Of a stretch of DNA of 64,000 nucleotides, positions 27,307-35,624 are shown piece after piece (position 1 is the stretch's first letter; every line of letters starts with the position of its first letter). The notes under the pieces were generated by a model that saw nothing but the letters and a program-made list of their open reading frames with translations, did no database searches and had not been told where the DNA came from. The position numbers were made by a program, and so were the translations under genes. Origin of the DNA: Ignavibacteriales bacterium (GTDB lineage: Bacteria; Bacteroidota; Ignavibacteria; Tepidaquicellales; Tepidaquicellaceae); the NCBI GenBank assembly GCA_020635255.1, contig JACKAC010000002.1, positions 124,001-188,000 of the forward strand, written 5' to 3'.

Positions 27307-29281
27307 GCTTCCCGGCAAACTCCCTTGCTTCTTCCATTGATGCAAACTTACCGATCCTGACTCTGTAATATGTACCTTTTTCCCTCAGGTCAGCTTGAAC
27401 GACGGAAACTTTTTTGTTACCTGCCGATATTTTGGAGGCCGACTTATCAGCATCTGACTTTGTCTTAAAGGATGCTGTTTGAATATAGATTCCGTCCGGT
27501 GCGTTAACAAAAGCTACGTTAAGGGTTTTGTCAAATGTAACCTCTTCTTGAGCAGGAGGTGTTTGAGTTTGTTGAGTCTTTTCCTCCTTTGTCTCGGGTG
27601 CTTTTTTCGTATTCTGTTCCTGGTTTGTAGTTACAGGCGGTATATTTTCTTTTGAAGTTTGATTTTGTTGTTCACTTTTTTGTTCACTGCTTTGCAGAGG
27701 TGTGTTTTGCTGTTCCGTATTGACCTGGTCGTTTTTGTTTTCCGGCGGTGGTGTAAAACTGCCCGTGTTTGAAGCCAGATAGACCATTAGAATTAAGAAT
27801 GCTACAATAGCTCCTCCAATCCAGTAACCCTTTTTACGAGATTTTTCGGACTTTTCCTTGTACATCTGCTCTCTTTCTTGATCCTTTTTAATGTATGATG
27901 GGGATTGTGAAAGGATCGGAGAGGGTTGAGAAGTTTTGAGTTCGGGAATTTTTGATACAGGAGGTTCAATTAACTCCTTTTCCTCCCGGATTTGCATTGG
28001 TTTCTCGACTTCCTTTTTATCAGGGAGTGGATCTGTCTTGGCTTCAAAAATATCTTCGAAGCTTTTAGCATCACTTCTTGTTTCTAATATCCCCGATTTT
28101 AGTTCTTCAACATCCTCCGGTATTAATATGTCATTTTTTGTATAATCAGTATTCTTGTTTATATCATCATCGCTAGCAATAGGATCAAAATTTTCATGAA
28201 GTAATTCTGTCTCTTCATACTTGAATTTCGTTTCCTCTGACTTATCCTCTTTTAGAGTCATATCTTCTTCCTGTTGGATCTCAGGTGCTGGCTCAAATTT
28301 GTCAACAGGTATTTCCTCCAATGGTTTCTCAAATTCAACTTGCTTTTCTCCCTGGATAGGTTTTTCTTCAATATGTATCTCGTTTATGGGTGGAATTTCA
28401 TCTACCTGCTCGACCATTGAATTAATATCTTCTATTATTTTATTTCTTTCCGCTATTATCTTACTTAGTTCTGCATTCCTTTCATCTTCGAAAGTTTTAA
28501 ACTCCTCTAACTTATCCCTATCGTCTATTGCAAAATCTTTGATATCATGTTCCTGCATCGATGTTGATTCATCCCTTTCCTCGGTTTGATGCTCGGGAGT
28601 TAATTGTTCGAGTGCCTTTTTCCTTTCGTTGATCAGTCTTTCGATACTTGCGAGTTCATCAATTTCAGGTAGTTGATCCGGACTGGGCAAAATGTCCTCT
28701 ATTTTTTCTTCACTTGTGATATCTTTGTGAAGCTCTATCAGGCTATGCGGTAATTCAAAATTTTTCATGTCTTTTTCTCCGGAAATATGTTCTCCCTCTG
28801 GGTTTTCCAACTTACTTTTAATGAAATCATTTATCTCATTAGATGATGAATCTTGAGAAAGATCATCACGAATGATACTTCGGTCATATTTATCTTTGTT
28901 TTCCATTACTCTGGGATTTATGTTTTCTGGTAATATTTTATATTCAATATCTCTTTTGAATGGAGCTTTTTTATTTATTCCAGCTGTTTCATCATCTTTG
29001 TCTGTTGACGGTCTGAGAATAGTTGGTGAAAGATTGTTATATTTTGAGTTTACTTCAAATGTAAATTTTTTAACAGGTGAGAATGAAACGGTCTTATATA
29101 CGCCTTCTCCCTTTTTTCTCGAAATAACTTTAAACTTGCCGAACTCGCTAATATTTATATCTTTACCCTTTCTCAGTGCGTTTGACATCGAATCTATAAC
29201 AGAGTTTACCAATTGATAAATGTCGATGGTTGAGATACCGAATTCCTCGGCAAGTTTTATAACAAGTTCATCTTTATTCAA
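27296..29281 (-). CDS. HU-like DNA-binding domain / transmembrane / SPOR domain protein
   Basis: A 661-residue protein with an unusual order of domains. Residues 1-90 form an HU/IHF-like domain (MNKDELVIKLAEEFG, GKDINISEFGKFKVISRKKGEGV). Residues about 90-480 are an acidic, Glu/Lys/Pro-rich, probably disordered linker. One membrane segment lies at 486-504 (YWIGGAIVAFLILMVYLAS), then a Gln/Thr/Pro-rich stretch, and a SPOR domain at about 590-661 (DGIYIQTASFKTKSDA, YYRVRIGKFASMEEA). SPOR domains bind denuded septal peptidoglycan. The inferred topology places HU in the cytoplasm and SPOR in the periplasm, so the protein could link DNA to the division site. It overlaps the upstream HU-like gene by eight bases and lnt by eleven. 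Confidence 0.88.
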   Translation of the reverse strand: MNKDELVIKLAEEFGISTIDIYQLVNSVIDSMSNALRKGKDINISEFGKFKVISRKKGEGVYKTVSFSPVKKFTFEVNSKYNNLSPTILRPSTDKDDETAGINKKAPFKRDIEYKILPENINPRVMENKDKYDRSIIRDDLSQDSSSNEINDFIKSKLENPEGEHISGEKDMKNFELPHSLIELHKDITSEEKIEDILPSPDQLPEIDELASIERLINERKKALEQLTPEHQTEERDESTSMQEHDIKDFAIDDRDKLEEFKTFEDERNAELSKIIAERNKIIEDINSMVEQVDEIPPINEIHIEEKPIQGEKQVEFEKPLEEIPVDKFEPAPEIQQEEDMTLKEDKSEETKFKYEETELLHENFDPIASDDDINKNTDYTKNDILIPEDVEELKSGILETRSDAKSFEDIFEAKTDPLPDKKEVEKPMQIREEKELIEPPVSKIPELKTSQPSPILSQSPSYIKKDQEREQMYKEKSEKSRKKGYWIGGAIVAFLILMVYLASNTGSFTPPPENKNDQVNTEQQNTPLQSSEQKSEQQNQTSKENIPPVTTNQEQNTKKAPETKEEKTQQTQTPPAQEEVTFDKTLNVAFVNAPDGIYIQTASFKTKSDADKSASKISAGNKKVSVVQADLREKGTYYRVRIGKFASMEEAREFAGKLKK

Positions 29282-29564
29282 CGGTTTCGTTTATATTATC
29301 CAGCAAAATTCCAGACGGTGTAAATAAAATCTTATCTTTAGGAGGAATTAAGACTTCAGATTTCTTTTTGCTGTCGAATTCTTTTCGCATATGTATATGG
29401 ATAACCTCAAAGTTACCAAATTCATCAATCCCAAAGCCTTTATTCTCTTTTACACTTTCTTTCATTAATTCAAACATCCTATCAAATATTTTTTCAGCTG
29501 TATCCTTTCGTAAGGTACTTTTATATATTATCTTATTTAAAAGAGATTTTTTATTCATTTTCAA
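29274..29564 (-). CDS. Small HU/IHF-like DNA-binding protein
   Basis: A 96-residue HU-family protein: N-terminal helices (NKKSLLNKIIYKSTLRKDTAEKIFDRMFELMKES), then GFGIDEFGNFEVIHI, where classical HU proteins have the beta-arm entry. The arm itself is short and lacks the usual RNP tip, and the C-terminal half departs from standard HU, so it may be a specialised paralogue. It overlaps the start of the HU-TM-SPOR gene by eight bases. Co-translation suggests it might heterodimerise with that protein's HU domain; this is inference. Its own start overlaps the fRMsr gene by 14 bases. Confidence 0.75.
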   Translation of the reverse strand: MKMNKKSLLNKIIYKSTLRKDTAEKIFDRMFELMKESVKENKGFGIDEFGNFEVIHIHMRKEFDSKKKSEVLIPPKDKILFTPSGILLDNINETVE

Positions 29565-30051
29565 ATAAATACTTAATGTTTTCTATTAGCTTTTCAAGAT
29601 ACAATCTATCTGTTTCATCGAAATTTCCAATGCTGTCGCTGTCAAGATCAAGGACTCCTTTTGGGGTACCACTCGATATTATCGGGATCACAATCTCAGA
29701 GCGTGAATCGGAATCACAATAAATATGTCCTGGAAACTTCTCTACATCTTCAACTATAATGGATTCTTTTCCTTCAAGTGACTGTCCACAAACACCTTGG
29801 CCTGATTTGATTCGTGTACAAGCAACTTTTCCCTGGAAAGGTCCAAGTACCAGTTCATTTGTAGCTGGTTCGTAATAATAAAACCCAACCCAGATCACTC
29901 CCGGAAGAGAATATTTAAGAACAGATGTAATGTTTGCAATATTTGATATTATATTATGTTCATCTTTTAATAAAAAGTCAATCTGTTTTATTAACAGATC
30001 ATAGATGTCGGTTTTTGAAGCCGATTTGGGAATTTTTATTTCGTGAGCCAA
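29551..30051 (-). CDS. msrC: Free methionine-(R)-sulfoxide reductase (GAF domain)
   Basis: A 166-residue GAF-fold fRMsr, which reduces free Met-R-sulfoxide. The three cysteines of the catalytic mechanism are in place: Cys78 (VACTRI), Cys88 (GQGVCGQ) and Cys112 (HIYCDSDSRSEIVIPI), equivalent to E. coli 84, 94 and 118. IWVGFYYY and LGPFQGKVACTRI are family-typical. The start is a TTG at 30051. It overlaps the small HU gene and lies 71 bases after the beta-barrel gene, across a long AT-rich inverted repeat. Confidence 0.9.
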   Translation of the reverse strand: MAHEIKIPKSASKTDIYDLLIKQIDFLLKDEHNIISNIANITSVLKYSLPGVIWVGFYYYEPATNELVLGPFQGKVACTRIKSGQGVCGQSLEGKESIIVEDVEKFPGHIYCDSDSRSEIVIPIISSGTPKGVLDLDSDSIGNFDETDRLYLEKLIENIKYLFENE

Positions 30052-30057
30052 TTGAGT

Positions 30058-30101
30058 AGTTTATACTTTTAATTTATAGGAATAGAATTAAAATATAAAC
30101 T
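30058..30101. repeat. Long AT-rich inverted repeat between the barrel and fRMsr genes
   Basis: The left arm at 30058-30074 (AGTTTATACTTTTAATT) pairs with 30086-30101 apart from one unpaired base, around an 11-base loop. It lies just after the beta-barrel gene's stop and just before fRMsr on the minus strand. It could form a weak terminator or mRNA-stabilising hairpin; with almost no G/C, efficiency is doubtful. Confidence 0.5.
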
Positions 30102-30122
30102 GAAATGGAGGATTTGCAGTAA

Positions 30123-32513
30123 TTATTTCAAGCCCCCTTCATCCGACGGAGTATTTTTAGGCTTCCTATCATTATTTTTTTTCTTAATCTGGGAATCTTC
30201 ACTTCCACCAAATATATAGCTTACTGACAGCGAAAATAATTGAGCATTATATGTACTTTTGTATGTTTGTTTAAAATTTTCCCCATAAATATCCGAATTA
30301 TAAGTATTTTTATTAAATGGATTCATAATATTTACTGCAATGTTTAGCTTTTCATCAAATAAATCCTTTCCAAAGTATAAAAATAAGCTTTGAAAACTTC
30401 CGTGAGAAGATAGGTATGAATACGAGTTAGCAGAATAATAGAAATTTGCGCCCCATGAGAATAAGTCTTTAAGTTCTCCATATACTCCGGCATTCAGATT
30501 ATAATTCCATCCCCCAGAGGTATAATTAGAATAGTCTAATTTATCTGCCCTGAATCCTGCGTTCAAATTAAAGACTTCAAATAATTGACCTGTCAGATAG
30601 GTACTCAATCCGTAACTTTTCGATGTGGAAATATTGTCATAGGTAGAGGCAGCTACATTCCCCTCTAAAAGCTTTACTGTCCGTTCGATTACATTAGTCG
30701 CTAATTTATAGAATATTGAGAAGTTTATGTTTAGTTGTTCAAATAGGGTGTTAAATCCAATTTCAAAATTCTGTCTCCGTTCGGGCTGAAGATATGGGTT
30801 TCCAACTGAATAGTGGTAAGGGTCAGAATACTTTTTATAAGGGTTAAGTCTACTATAGCCCGGGCGAGAAACTCTATTGGAATAAGAAAATTTCATCGTT
30901 GTAAAGTCATTGGTTTTATACGATAAATTTATATATGGCATAATATCAAGATACGAATTATCAAATTCTTCGCCGGTCGTTTTCTGATTTCCATAATTAT
31001 AATAGTATTCTAATCTACCACCAAATTTTGTTCTTAATTCCAGTATTTTAAAAGAGACGTCTGTGTAAACACCAACAATATCATTGTTGTAGTAAAAATT
31101 GTTTGGGCTGACACTGGTCGAATCCACAGATGAATATGAGTTTGAGTAGTTATTCTCTATGTAATTCAATTCACCGTATAATCCGCTTTCTATCCCAAAT
31201 GTTTTATTAATTCTGTTTAAGTAATCGAGCTTTAATGTATGATTTCTACTAATATTTAATGTAGATTCGTTTCGCAAATATGAATCATTATTATTAAATA
31301 AGTCTTCTACAGTAAAGTTATTGTAAGAATTATATTTCCTATATTCAAAATCATATTCGCTATAAAATTCGCTTTCACCTTTGGTAATATTATTATAAGC
31401 AGCTAGATGAAGCGAATATGGTTTATTACTAAAGTTTTGAACACCTCTTTGAAAATTTGTTATAACATTATTTGAGTTAATATCTGATTCATCTGTATTC
31501 GAAGAGTTGTTGCTATTATTTGAATTAAATCTTCCGCTCAATCCAAAATAGTTTTCCTTTCCATAAGAGTAATCCGAACTGATCGAACCGTAATTTGAAG
31601 TATATCCGGAAGTAGACGATGAATTTACTTCATGAGTTGAGCTATCAAGATAACTTAGCCTATTGGAGGTATAATCGATATCATTATTATAATGTGAGTT
31701 ACTGTATCTTGACCCAATGTTAAACTTGTTTTTGTAATAGTTAAGGTTCGCACCACCATTATAATTTAGTTGGTTTGTTACGTCCGCGTTTACACTTCCG
31801 TATATATTATAACCTGTCTCCTCTTTTGTGATAAGATTTATAATTCCTGTACCCGAAACTGAATTGTATTTCGACGACGGATTGGTAAGGATCTCAATTT
31901 TTGAGAAAATATCAGCCGGGAATTGTTTTAGAAAGCTAGATATATCAGTTTTACGCCCATCCATCAAAAATTGTGGTGTTGAGCCGTTTAGAGTAACGTT
32001 CCCTTCCGGATCAATTGATAGTAGGGGAATCTTTCTTAAAAGGTCGGCAAGTGTGCGTGAACCCGATATAATTTCCTTGTCGAGATTAAAGATATACTTA
32101 TCATCTTCTACCTGCATAAACGGAAGTTTACCTTCAACAGTAATCTCATCTGTTATGTATTTTGACGATACCATAAAAATAGTGTCTAAATTATCAACCG
32201 AAAGAGTAGATGTCGGGAGGATCCTGGTTTCATAATCCTCTTTCAAAAGTCTTATGAATGAGTTCTTTGCGGTATCAATACTGAGTGAAAATATACCTTT
32301 ATCATCTGAAAACACAATCAGTACTATACTATCGTTTTCCATATATTGAATAGAACATCCTTTCAGCACTTCCTTAGAGATAAAGTCTTGGATACATCCT
32401 TTAACTTTAATACCTGTTTGCTCGGCATCATCATTTTGGGCAAAGAGAGGTATCGAAGTTAAGGAAATAACAACTAAGATTATAATATTTAAAATAATTT
32501 TGCTTTTAAACAT
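30123..32513 (-). CDS. Outer-membrane beta-barrel protein with carboxypeptidase-regulatory and plug domains
   Basis: A 796-residue TonB-receptor-like protein. Residues 1-25 are a Sec signal ending LFAQ. Residues about 30-115 form a carboxypeptidase-regulatory-like Ig domain (VKGCIQDFISKEVLKGCSI). A plug region follows (LADLLRKIPLLSIDPEGNVTLNGSTPQFLMDGR). From about 240 to the end are Asn/Ser/Tyr-rich antiparallel strands of an OMP_b-brl_3-type barrel, with RPGYSRLNPYKKYSDPYHYSVGNPYLQPE as the characteristic segment. No SusD partner or TonB-box is obvious. The function is probably uptake of, or response to, an unknown ligand; proteins of this type often remain uncharacterised. It stands alone upstream of fRMsr. 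Confidence 0.88.
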   Translation of the reverse strand: MFKSKIILNIIILVVISLTSIPLFAQNDDAEQTGIKVKGCIQDFISKEVLKGCSIQYMENDSIVLIVFSDDKGIFSLSIDTAKNSFIRLLKEDYETRILPTSTLSVDNLDTIFMVSSKYITDEITVEGKLPFMQVEDDKYIFNLDKEIISGSRTLADLLRKIPLLSIDPEGNVTLNGSTPQFLMDGRKTDISSFLKQFPADIFSKIEILTNPSSKYNSVSGTGIINLITKEETGYNIYGSVNADVTNQLNYNGGANLNYYKNKFNIGSRYSNSHYNNDIDYTSNRLSYLDSSTHEVNSSSTSGYTSNYGSISSDYSYGKENYFGLSGRFNSNNSNNSSNTDESDINSNNVITNFQRGVQNFSNKPYSLHLAAYNNITKGESEFYSEYDFEYRKYNSYNNFTVEDLFNNNDSYLRNESTLNISRNHTLKLDYLNRINKTFGIESGLYGELNYIENNYSNSYSSVDSTSVSPNNFYYNNDIVGVYTDVSFKILELRTKFGGRLEYYYNYGNQKTTGEEFDNSYLDIMPYINLSYKTNDFTTMKFSYSNRVSRPGYSRLNPYKKYSDPYHYSVGNPYLQPERRQNFEIGFNTLFEQLNINFSIFYKLATNVIERTVKLLEGNVAASTYDNISTSKSYGLSTYLTGQLFEVFNLNAGFRADKLDYSNYTSGGWNYNLNAGVYGELKDLFSWGANFYYSANSYSYLSSHGSFQSLFLYFGKDLFDEKLNIAVNIMNPFNKNTYNSDIYGENFKQTYKSTYNAQLFSLSVSYIFGGSEDSQIKKKNNDRKPKNTPSDEGGLK

Positions 32514-32629
32514 GTGGCAGAAAATGATTTATTAATATAATGAAAATAAAAAGGAGGGAAAATAGTATTTTGATTAGCCCTTTTTGTGTACTTAATATTT
32601 AATTCAATTCCTTTATTTTAAGTAACCAC

Positions 32630-34006
32630 ATGACAGGCGTTTCTATTAATAAAAAGATACTTTCTTTAGCTCTCCCGGCTGTATTATATACAATTACAAA
32701 ATCTTCCTTTTCCATTATTGATGCATATTGGGTGGGGAAACTCGGCAGCTTGGAGCTAGCTGGCTTAACTGTTGCTACATTTATAGTCTGGGGTGTCATT
32801 TCCCTGACTGAAGTAATTTCTCTTGGTCTTAATGCACTTGTAGCTCAGTCTGTTGGTGCTAAAGATTTTAATTTATCAAAAAAAGTAAGTACAGTTAATA
32901 TAACAAATAGTTTTCTTTTCTCTATATTAATAGGCTGGGCGATGATCCCAGTTATCCCGGGATTATTTTATATTATGGGGCTCAATGATACAGAGGTTTC
33001 ACAGGCAAATCAATATCTCATCCCCATTTTGATAGGTCTGCCCTGTCTTGCACTAAGAGATGCCATTAGTGCTGTTTTTAGGGGTTATGGTGATACAAAA
33101 ACACCATTTTACCTACTTCTTTTTGCCGTAGCTTTGAACTTTTTTACAACCCCTTTACTGATATTCGGAATTCAGATAGGAAATGAAAGAATATTGAAAT
33201 TCGGACTGAGCGGAGCTGCTTTTGCGACATTGTTTTCATACTTACTTTCATACATTATCGGATATGTTATTGCCCGGCGCAGGGATCTTCTTAGCTCAAT
33301 AAAAAAATACACTATAAATCTCCCTATAGTAAAGGAAACGTTTAAAATTGGAACACCCGTTGCAGTTAACGGAATGGCTTTTTCTATGATATATGTTTTT
33401 GTAGCAAGATTTGTTGCACTATACGGATCAACCGGGTTGGCTGCTATGGGGATCGGACATAAATCGGAATCTGTAGCATTCCAAATCTGTATGGGATTTA
33501 CACTCGCCTCAACAATAATGGTGGGTCATAGCTTTGGTGCCGGGAAGAAAGATGAGGCAGAAAACATAGCATGGAGGATTGTTGCTGTCTGTGGAAGTAT
33601 CGTTCTTGTATATTCTATAGGTCTGTTTATGTTTAGTTCGGAAATTGCTTCCATCTTTACTTCAGACTTAGCAGTGATAAATGCAGCTTCAGACTACAAC
33701 AAGTTTGCTTCAGCTGTGTTAGTCTTTACTGCCGTTGAGGTTGTATTGGAAGGAGCATTTTCAGGAGCGGGTGATACAATGCCGCCGGCAATAATAACAA
33801 TGCCTTTCAACATTCTCCGTATTCCGCTTGCGGCATTACTTTCACCAGGGCTTGGATTAAATGGAATCTGGCTTGCTATTGCTATTTCAAACCTAGGCAA
33901 GGGTATCTTAATGGCGATTTGGTTTAAGAGAGGGAAGTGGAAATTAAAATCACTCAAGCTTTTGGAAGAAAAAGATCATTTAAAAGAAATCAAGGAAGTG
34001 GAATAA
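32630..34006 (+). CDS. MATE family multidrug/cation efflux transporter
   Basis: A 458-residue inner-membrane protein with about twelve hydrophobic segments in two homologous halves, as in MATE exporters driven by Na+ or H+. Typical segments are IIDAYWVGKLGSLELAGL, SLGLNALVAQSVGAKDFNLS and, in the second half, LAAMGIGHKSESVAFQICMGFTLASTIMVGHSFGAGK. The start ATG is at 32630, downstream of a 116-base gap from the barrel gene in divergent orientation. The substrate is not predictable. It has no regulator next to it. Confidence 0.92.
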   Translation: MTGVSINKKILSLALPAVLYTITKSSFSIIDAYWVGKLGSLELAGLTVATFIVWGVISLTEVISLGLNALVAQSVGAKDFNLSKKVSTVNITNSFLFSILIGWAMIPVIPGLFYIMGLNDTEVSQANQYLIPILIGLPCLALRDAISAVFRGYGDTKTPFYLLLFAVALNFFTTPLLIFGIQIGNERILKFGLSGAAFATLFSYLLSYIIGYVIARRRDLLSSIKKYTINLPIVKETFKIGTPVAVNGMAFSMIYVFVARFVALYGSTGLAAMGIGHKSESVAFQICMGFTLASTIMVGHSFGAGKKDEAENIAWRIVAVCGSIVLVYSIGLFMFSSEIASIFTSDLAVINAASDYNKFASAVLVFTAVEVVLEGAFSGAGDTMPPAIITMPFNILRIPLAALLSPGLGLNGIWLAIAISNLGKGILMAIWFKRGKWKLKSLKLLEEKDHLKEIKEVE

Positions 34007-34008
34007 AA

Positions 34009-34035
34009 AACCCTCCTCTGTAAAAGGGGAGGGTT
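34009..34035 (-). terminator. Terminator for the DUF1573-MauE-rhodanese unit
   Basis: AACCCTCC pairs with GGAGGGTT around a short loop. On the minus strand the stem is followed by a T-run (complement of the A-run at 34005-34010), so it terminates leftward transcripts. It sits directly after the stop of the convergent MATE gene and may also end that transcript, although the T-run is missing on the plus strand. Confidence 0.8.
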
Positions 34036-34061
34036 AAAAAATCGATTAATCTTTATTAATA

Positions 34062-34508
34062 TTAGTTAGCGTTTGGATCTATATTACAGGTTATTTTTAA
34101 AGTTTGCTGAGGTTCTTTTGAGTCATTTGAAAATACCATCAATGTTTTTTCCTGTACTCCTGATCGCCCTCGTGTATTAAATGTAACATGGACAGATCCT
34201 TCTTCACCCTTACCATATTCTTCTTTTCCGTTTGTTGTTGCACCGGTACAACCGCAGGAAGTGGTGACTTTATCTATCTTTAAAGGAGTGCTTCCTTTAT
34301 TTACAAACTTAAAGTTATATTCCAATTGCGGACCTTCCGGTACTGTACCAAAATCATGGACAGTTTCACTGAATACAAGATGAGCTGACGAATTTGAGGC
34401 TGAGATCTTATTATTTGATATTACAAAAAACATTATTCCAGCAATAACAGCTAGTCCGATTGCAAAGAATGATGCTTTACCTCCATTACTGTTTAAAAAA
34501 TTTGACAT
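34062..34508 (-). CDS. Membrane-anchored DUF1573 protein
   Basis: A 148-residue protein with one N-terminal membrane segment (about 13-30) and a DUF1573 domain: HDFGTVPEGPQLEYNFKFVNKGSTPLKI, then TSCGCTGA with Cys85 and Cys87, and a closing VFSNDSKEPQQTLKI. The fold is Ig/ASPM-like. The Cys-Gly-Cys pair and periplasmic location suggest a redox or metal role, which is not established. Its start overlaps the MauE-like gene's stop by one base, and the rhodanese gene is just upstream, so the three make one operon ended by a hairpin at 34009-34035. Confidence 0.85.
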   Translation of the reverse strand: MSNFLNSNGGKASFFAIGLAVIAGIMFFVISNNKISASNSSAHLVFSETVHDFGTVPEGPQLEYNFKFVNKGSTPLKIDKVTTSCGCTGATTNGKEEYGKGEEGSVHVTFNTRGRSGVQEKTLMVFSNDSKEPQQTLKITCNIDPNAN

Positions 34509-34987
34509 TATATTTCTCCTTGAGTTTTAAGTTCTGTATTTGCCGTATTTTTGGCTTCCTTTTTTGGTTCGCAGAAAAAATAAATGATCAGCGAACCGAT
34601 CAGCATTAGAATATCCTCAAAAATCCTTATAGAAATATCGGATTTTGGCGCATTTGAATCAATAGAAAAACAACCACAGTTTATATCCAAACCGGTTAAT
34701 TTAGCCCTAATTAAAGCTATTAAAAAGACCACCAATAGAGCAGAAATCGTAAAAGAGCTTCCTTTCTTTAATAACCCAAATACTAAAAAGGTACCCGCAA
34801 TAAATTCAACGTATGGAATAATTATTGCAGAAATATTAACTAATCCGAGGGGTAATATCTGGTAGTTTTTTACTGCAATTGCAAAATCAGCCGGATTGAA
34901 AAGCTTGTCAAGTGATGCATAAATAAAAATGACCCCGATGACTAACCGGAGAAGCATCTGGAAGTATTTATTGTAAAGAAAGCTCAT
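34508..34987 (-). CDS. MauE/DoxX-like integral membrane protein
   Basis: A 159-residue protein with four hydrophobic segments and the DoxX/MauE pattern: LRLVIGVIFIYASLDKLFNP, PYVEFIAGTFLVFGLL and a Cys-Gly-Cys loop (Cys104, Cys106 in DINCGCFSID) before the last helix. MauE proteins help form disulfides during methylamine dehydrogenase maturation, and DoxX proteins take part in quinone- or thiosulfate-linked oxidation. Here a thiol-redox role is suggested by neighbours that also carry Cys pairs. It is one base from the rhodanese gene's end and overlaps DUF1573 by one base. Confidence 0.82.
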   Translation of the reverse strand: MSFLYNKYFQMLLRLVIGVIFIYASLDKLFNPADFAIAVKNYQILPLGLVNISAIIIPYVEFIAGTFLVFGLLKKGSSFTISALLVVFLIALIRAKLTGLDINCGCFSIDSNAPKSDISIRIFEDILMLIGSLIIYFFCEPKKEAKNTANTELKTQGEI

Positions 34988-35560
34988 CTACTTTTCGGTC
35001 GGGTATCCTTTCTCTACCCATTCTTCCAGACCACCAAGGTAGATATTGATATTTTTGTATCCAAGATCGAACAACTCATACGCTACGTCTATACTAATAT
35101 CGCAATGAGAGCCGCTGCAATAGGTTACTATCACCGCGCTCTCATTTATGTTTTGTACCATTTTCTTCTTATCCTCCGGAGTTTTTTCACGGATATCTGC
35201 ATAAGGGATATTTATAGCACCCGGGATATGACCTTCTGCAAACTCATTTGCTGGTCTGCCATCTACAAAAACCGCTTTTCTATCAAACAATTGCTTTGCG
35301 AAGTCATAGTTGATCTTCACAGGTTTTGTGCTCTCTTTTGTCTCATGATGTGTATTGCCAAGGTCAGGATTTGAGAGATCAAGATCCTTTCCGTCATTTC
35401 CCAGCTGGTCTAGCACTTTACCAGGTTCCTCAGTATCTTTTGAATACTTTTCCGTATCCATAACAAGAGGAACGCCATTGGGATTAATAAAATTTACCAG
35501 GAATCCCAGGAAAATTGCTATACAAAGTAATATCAGTGTTTGCTTTAATGTTTTCTTCAT
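34988..35560 (-). CDS. Membrane-anchored rhodanese-like protein
   Basis: A 190-residue protein: an N-terminal signal or anchor (about residues 5-25), an acidic linker, and a rhodanese domain from about 85. The active-site loop is YCSGSHCD with the catalytic Cys148 and a second Cys153, preceded by FVDGRPANEFAEGHIPGAINIPY. Rhodaneses transfer sulfane sulfur or act in sulfur relay. The domain should face the periplasm. It is the first gene of a three-gene unit with MauE- and DUF1573-type proteins, each with a Cys pair, which suggests a shared thiol-handling pathway. Confidence 0.85.
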   Translation of the reverse strand: MKKTLKQTLILLCIAIFLGFLVNFINPNGVPLVMDTEKYSKDTEEPGKVLDQLGNDGKDLDLSNPDLGNTHHETKESTKPVKINYDFAKQLFDRKAVFVDGRPANEFAEGHIPGAINIPYADIREKTPEDKKKMVQNINESAVIVTYCSGSHCDISIDVAYELFDLGYKNINIYLGGLEEWVEKGYPTEK

Positions 35561-35624
35561 ATTCTTAAAATTCTAACAATAAAATATAAAATAAGTTCTT
35601 AAAACATCATGCATAATGCCAGTA

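Noticed and set aside
27936..28589. Serine-rich open frames opposite to the HU-TM-SPOR gene.
   Set aside because: They mirror the acidic linker of the real gene and have no features of a protein.
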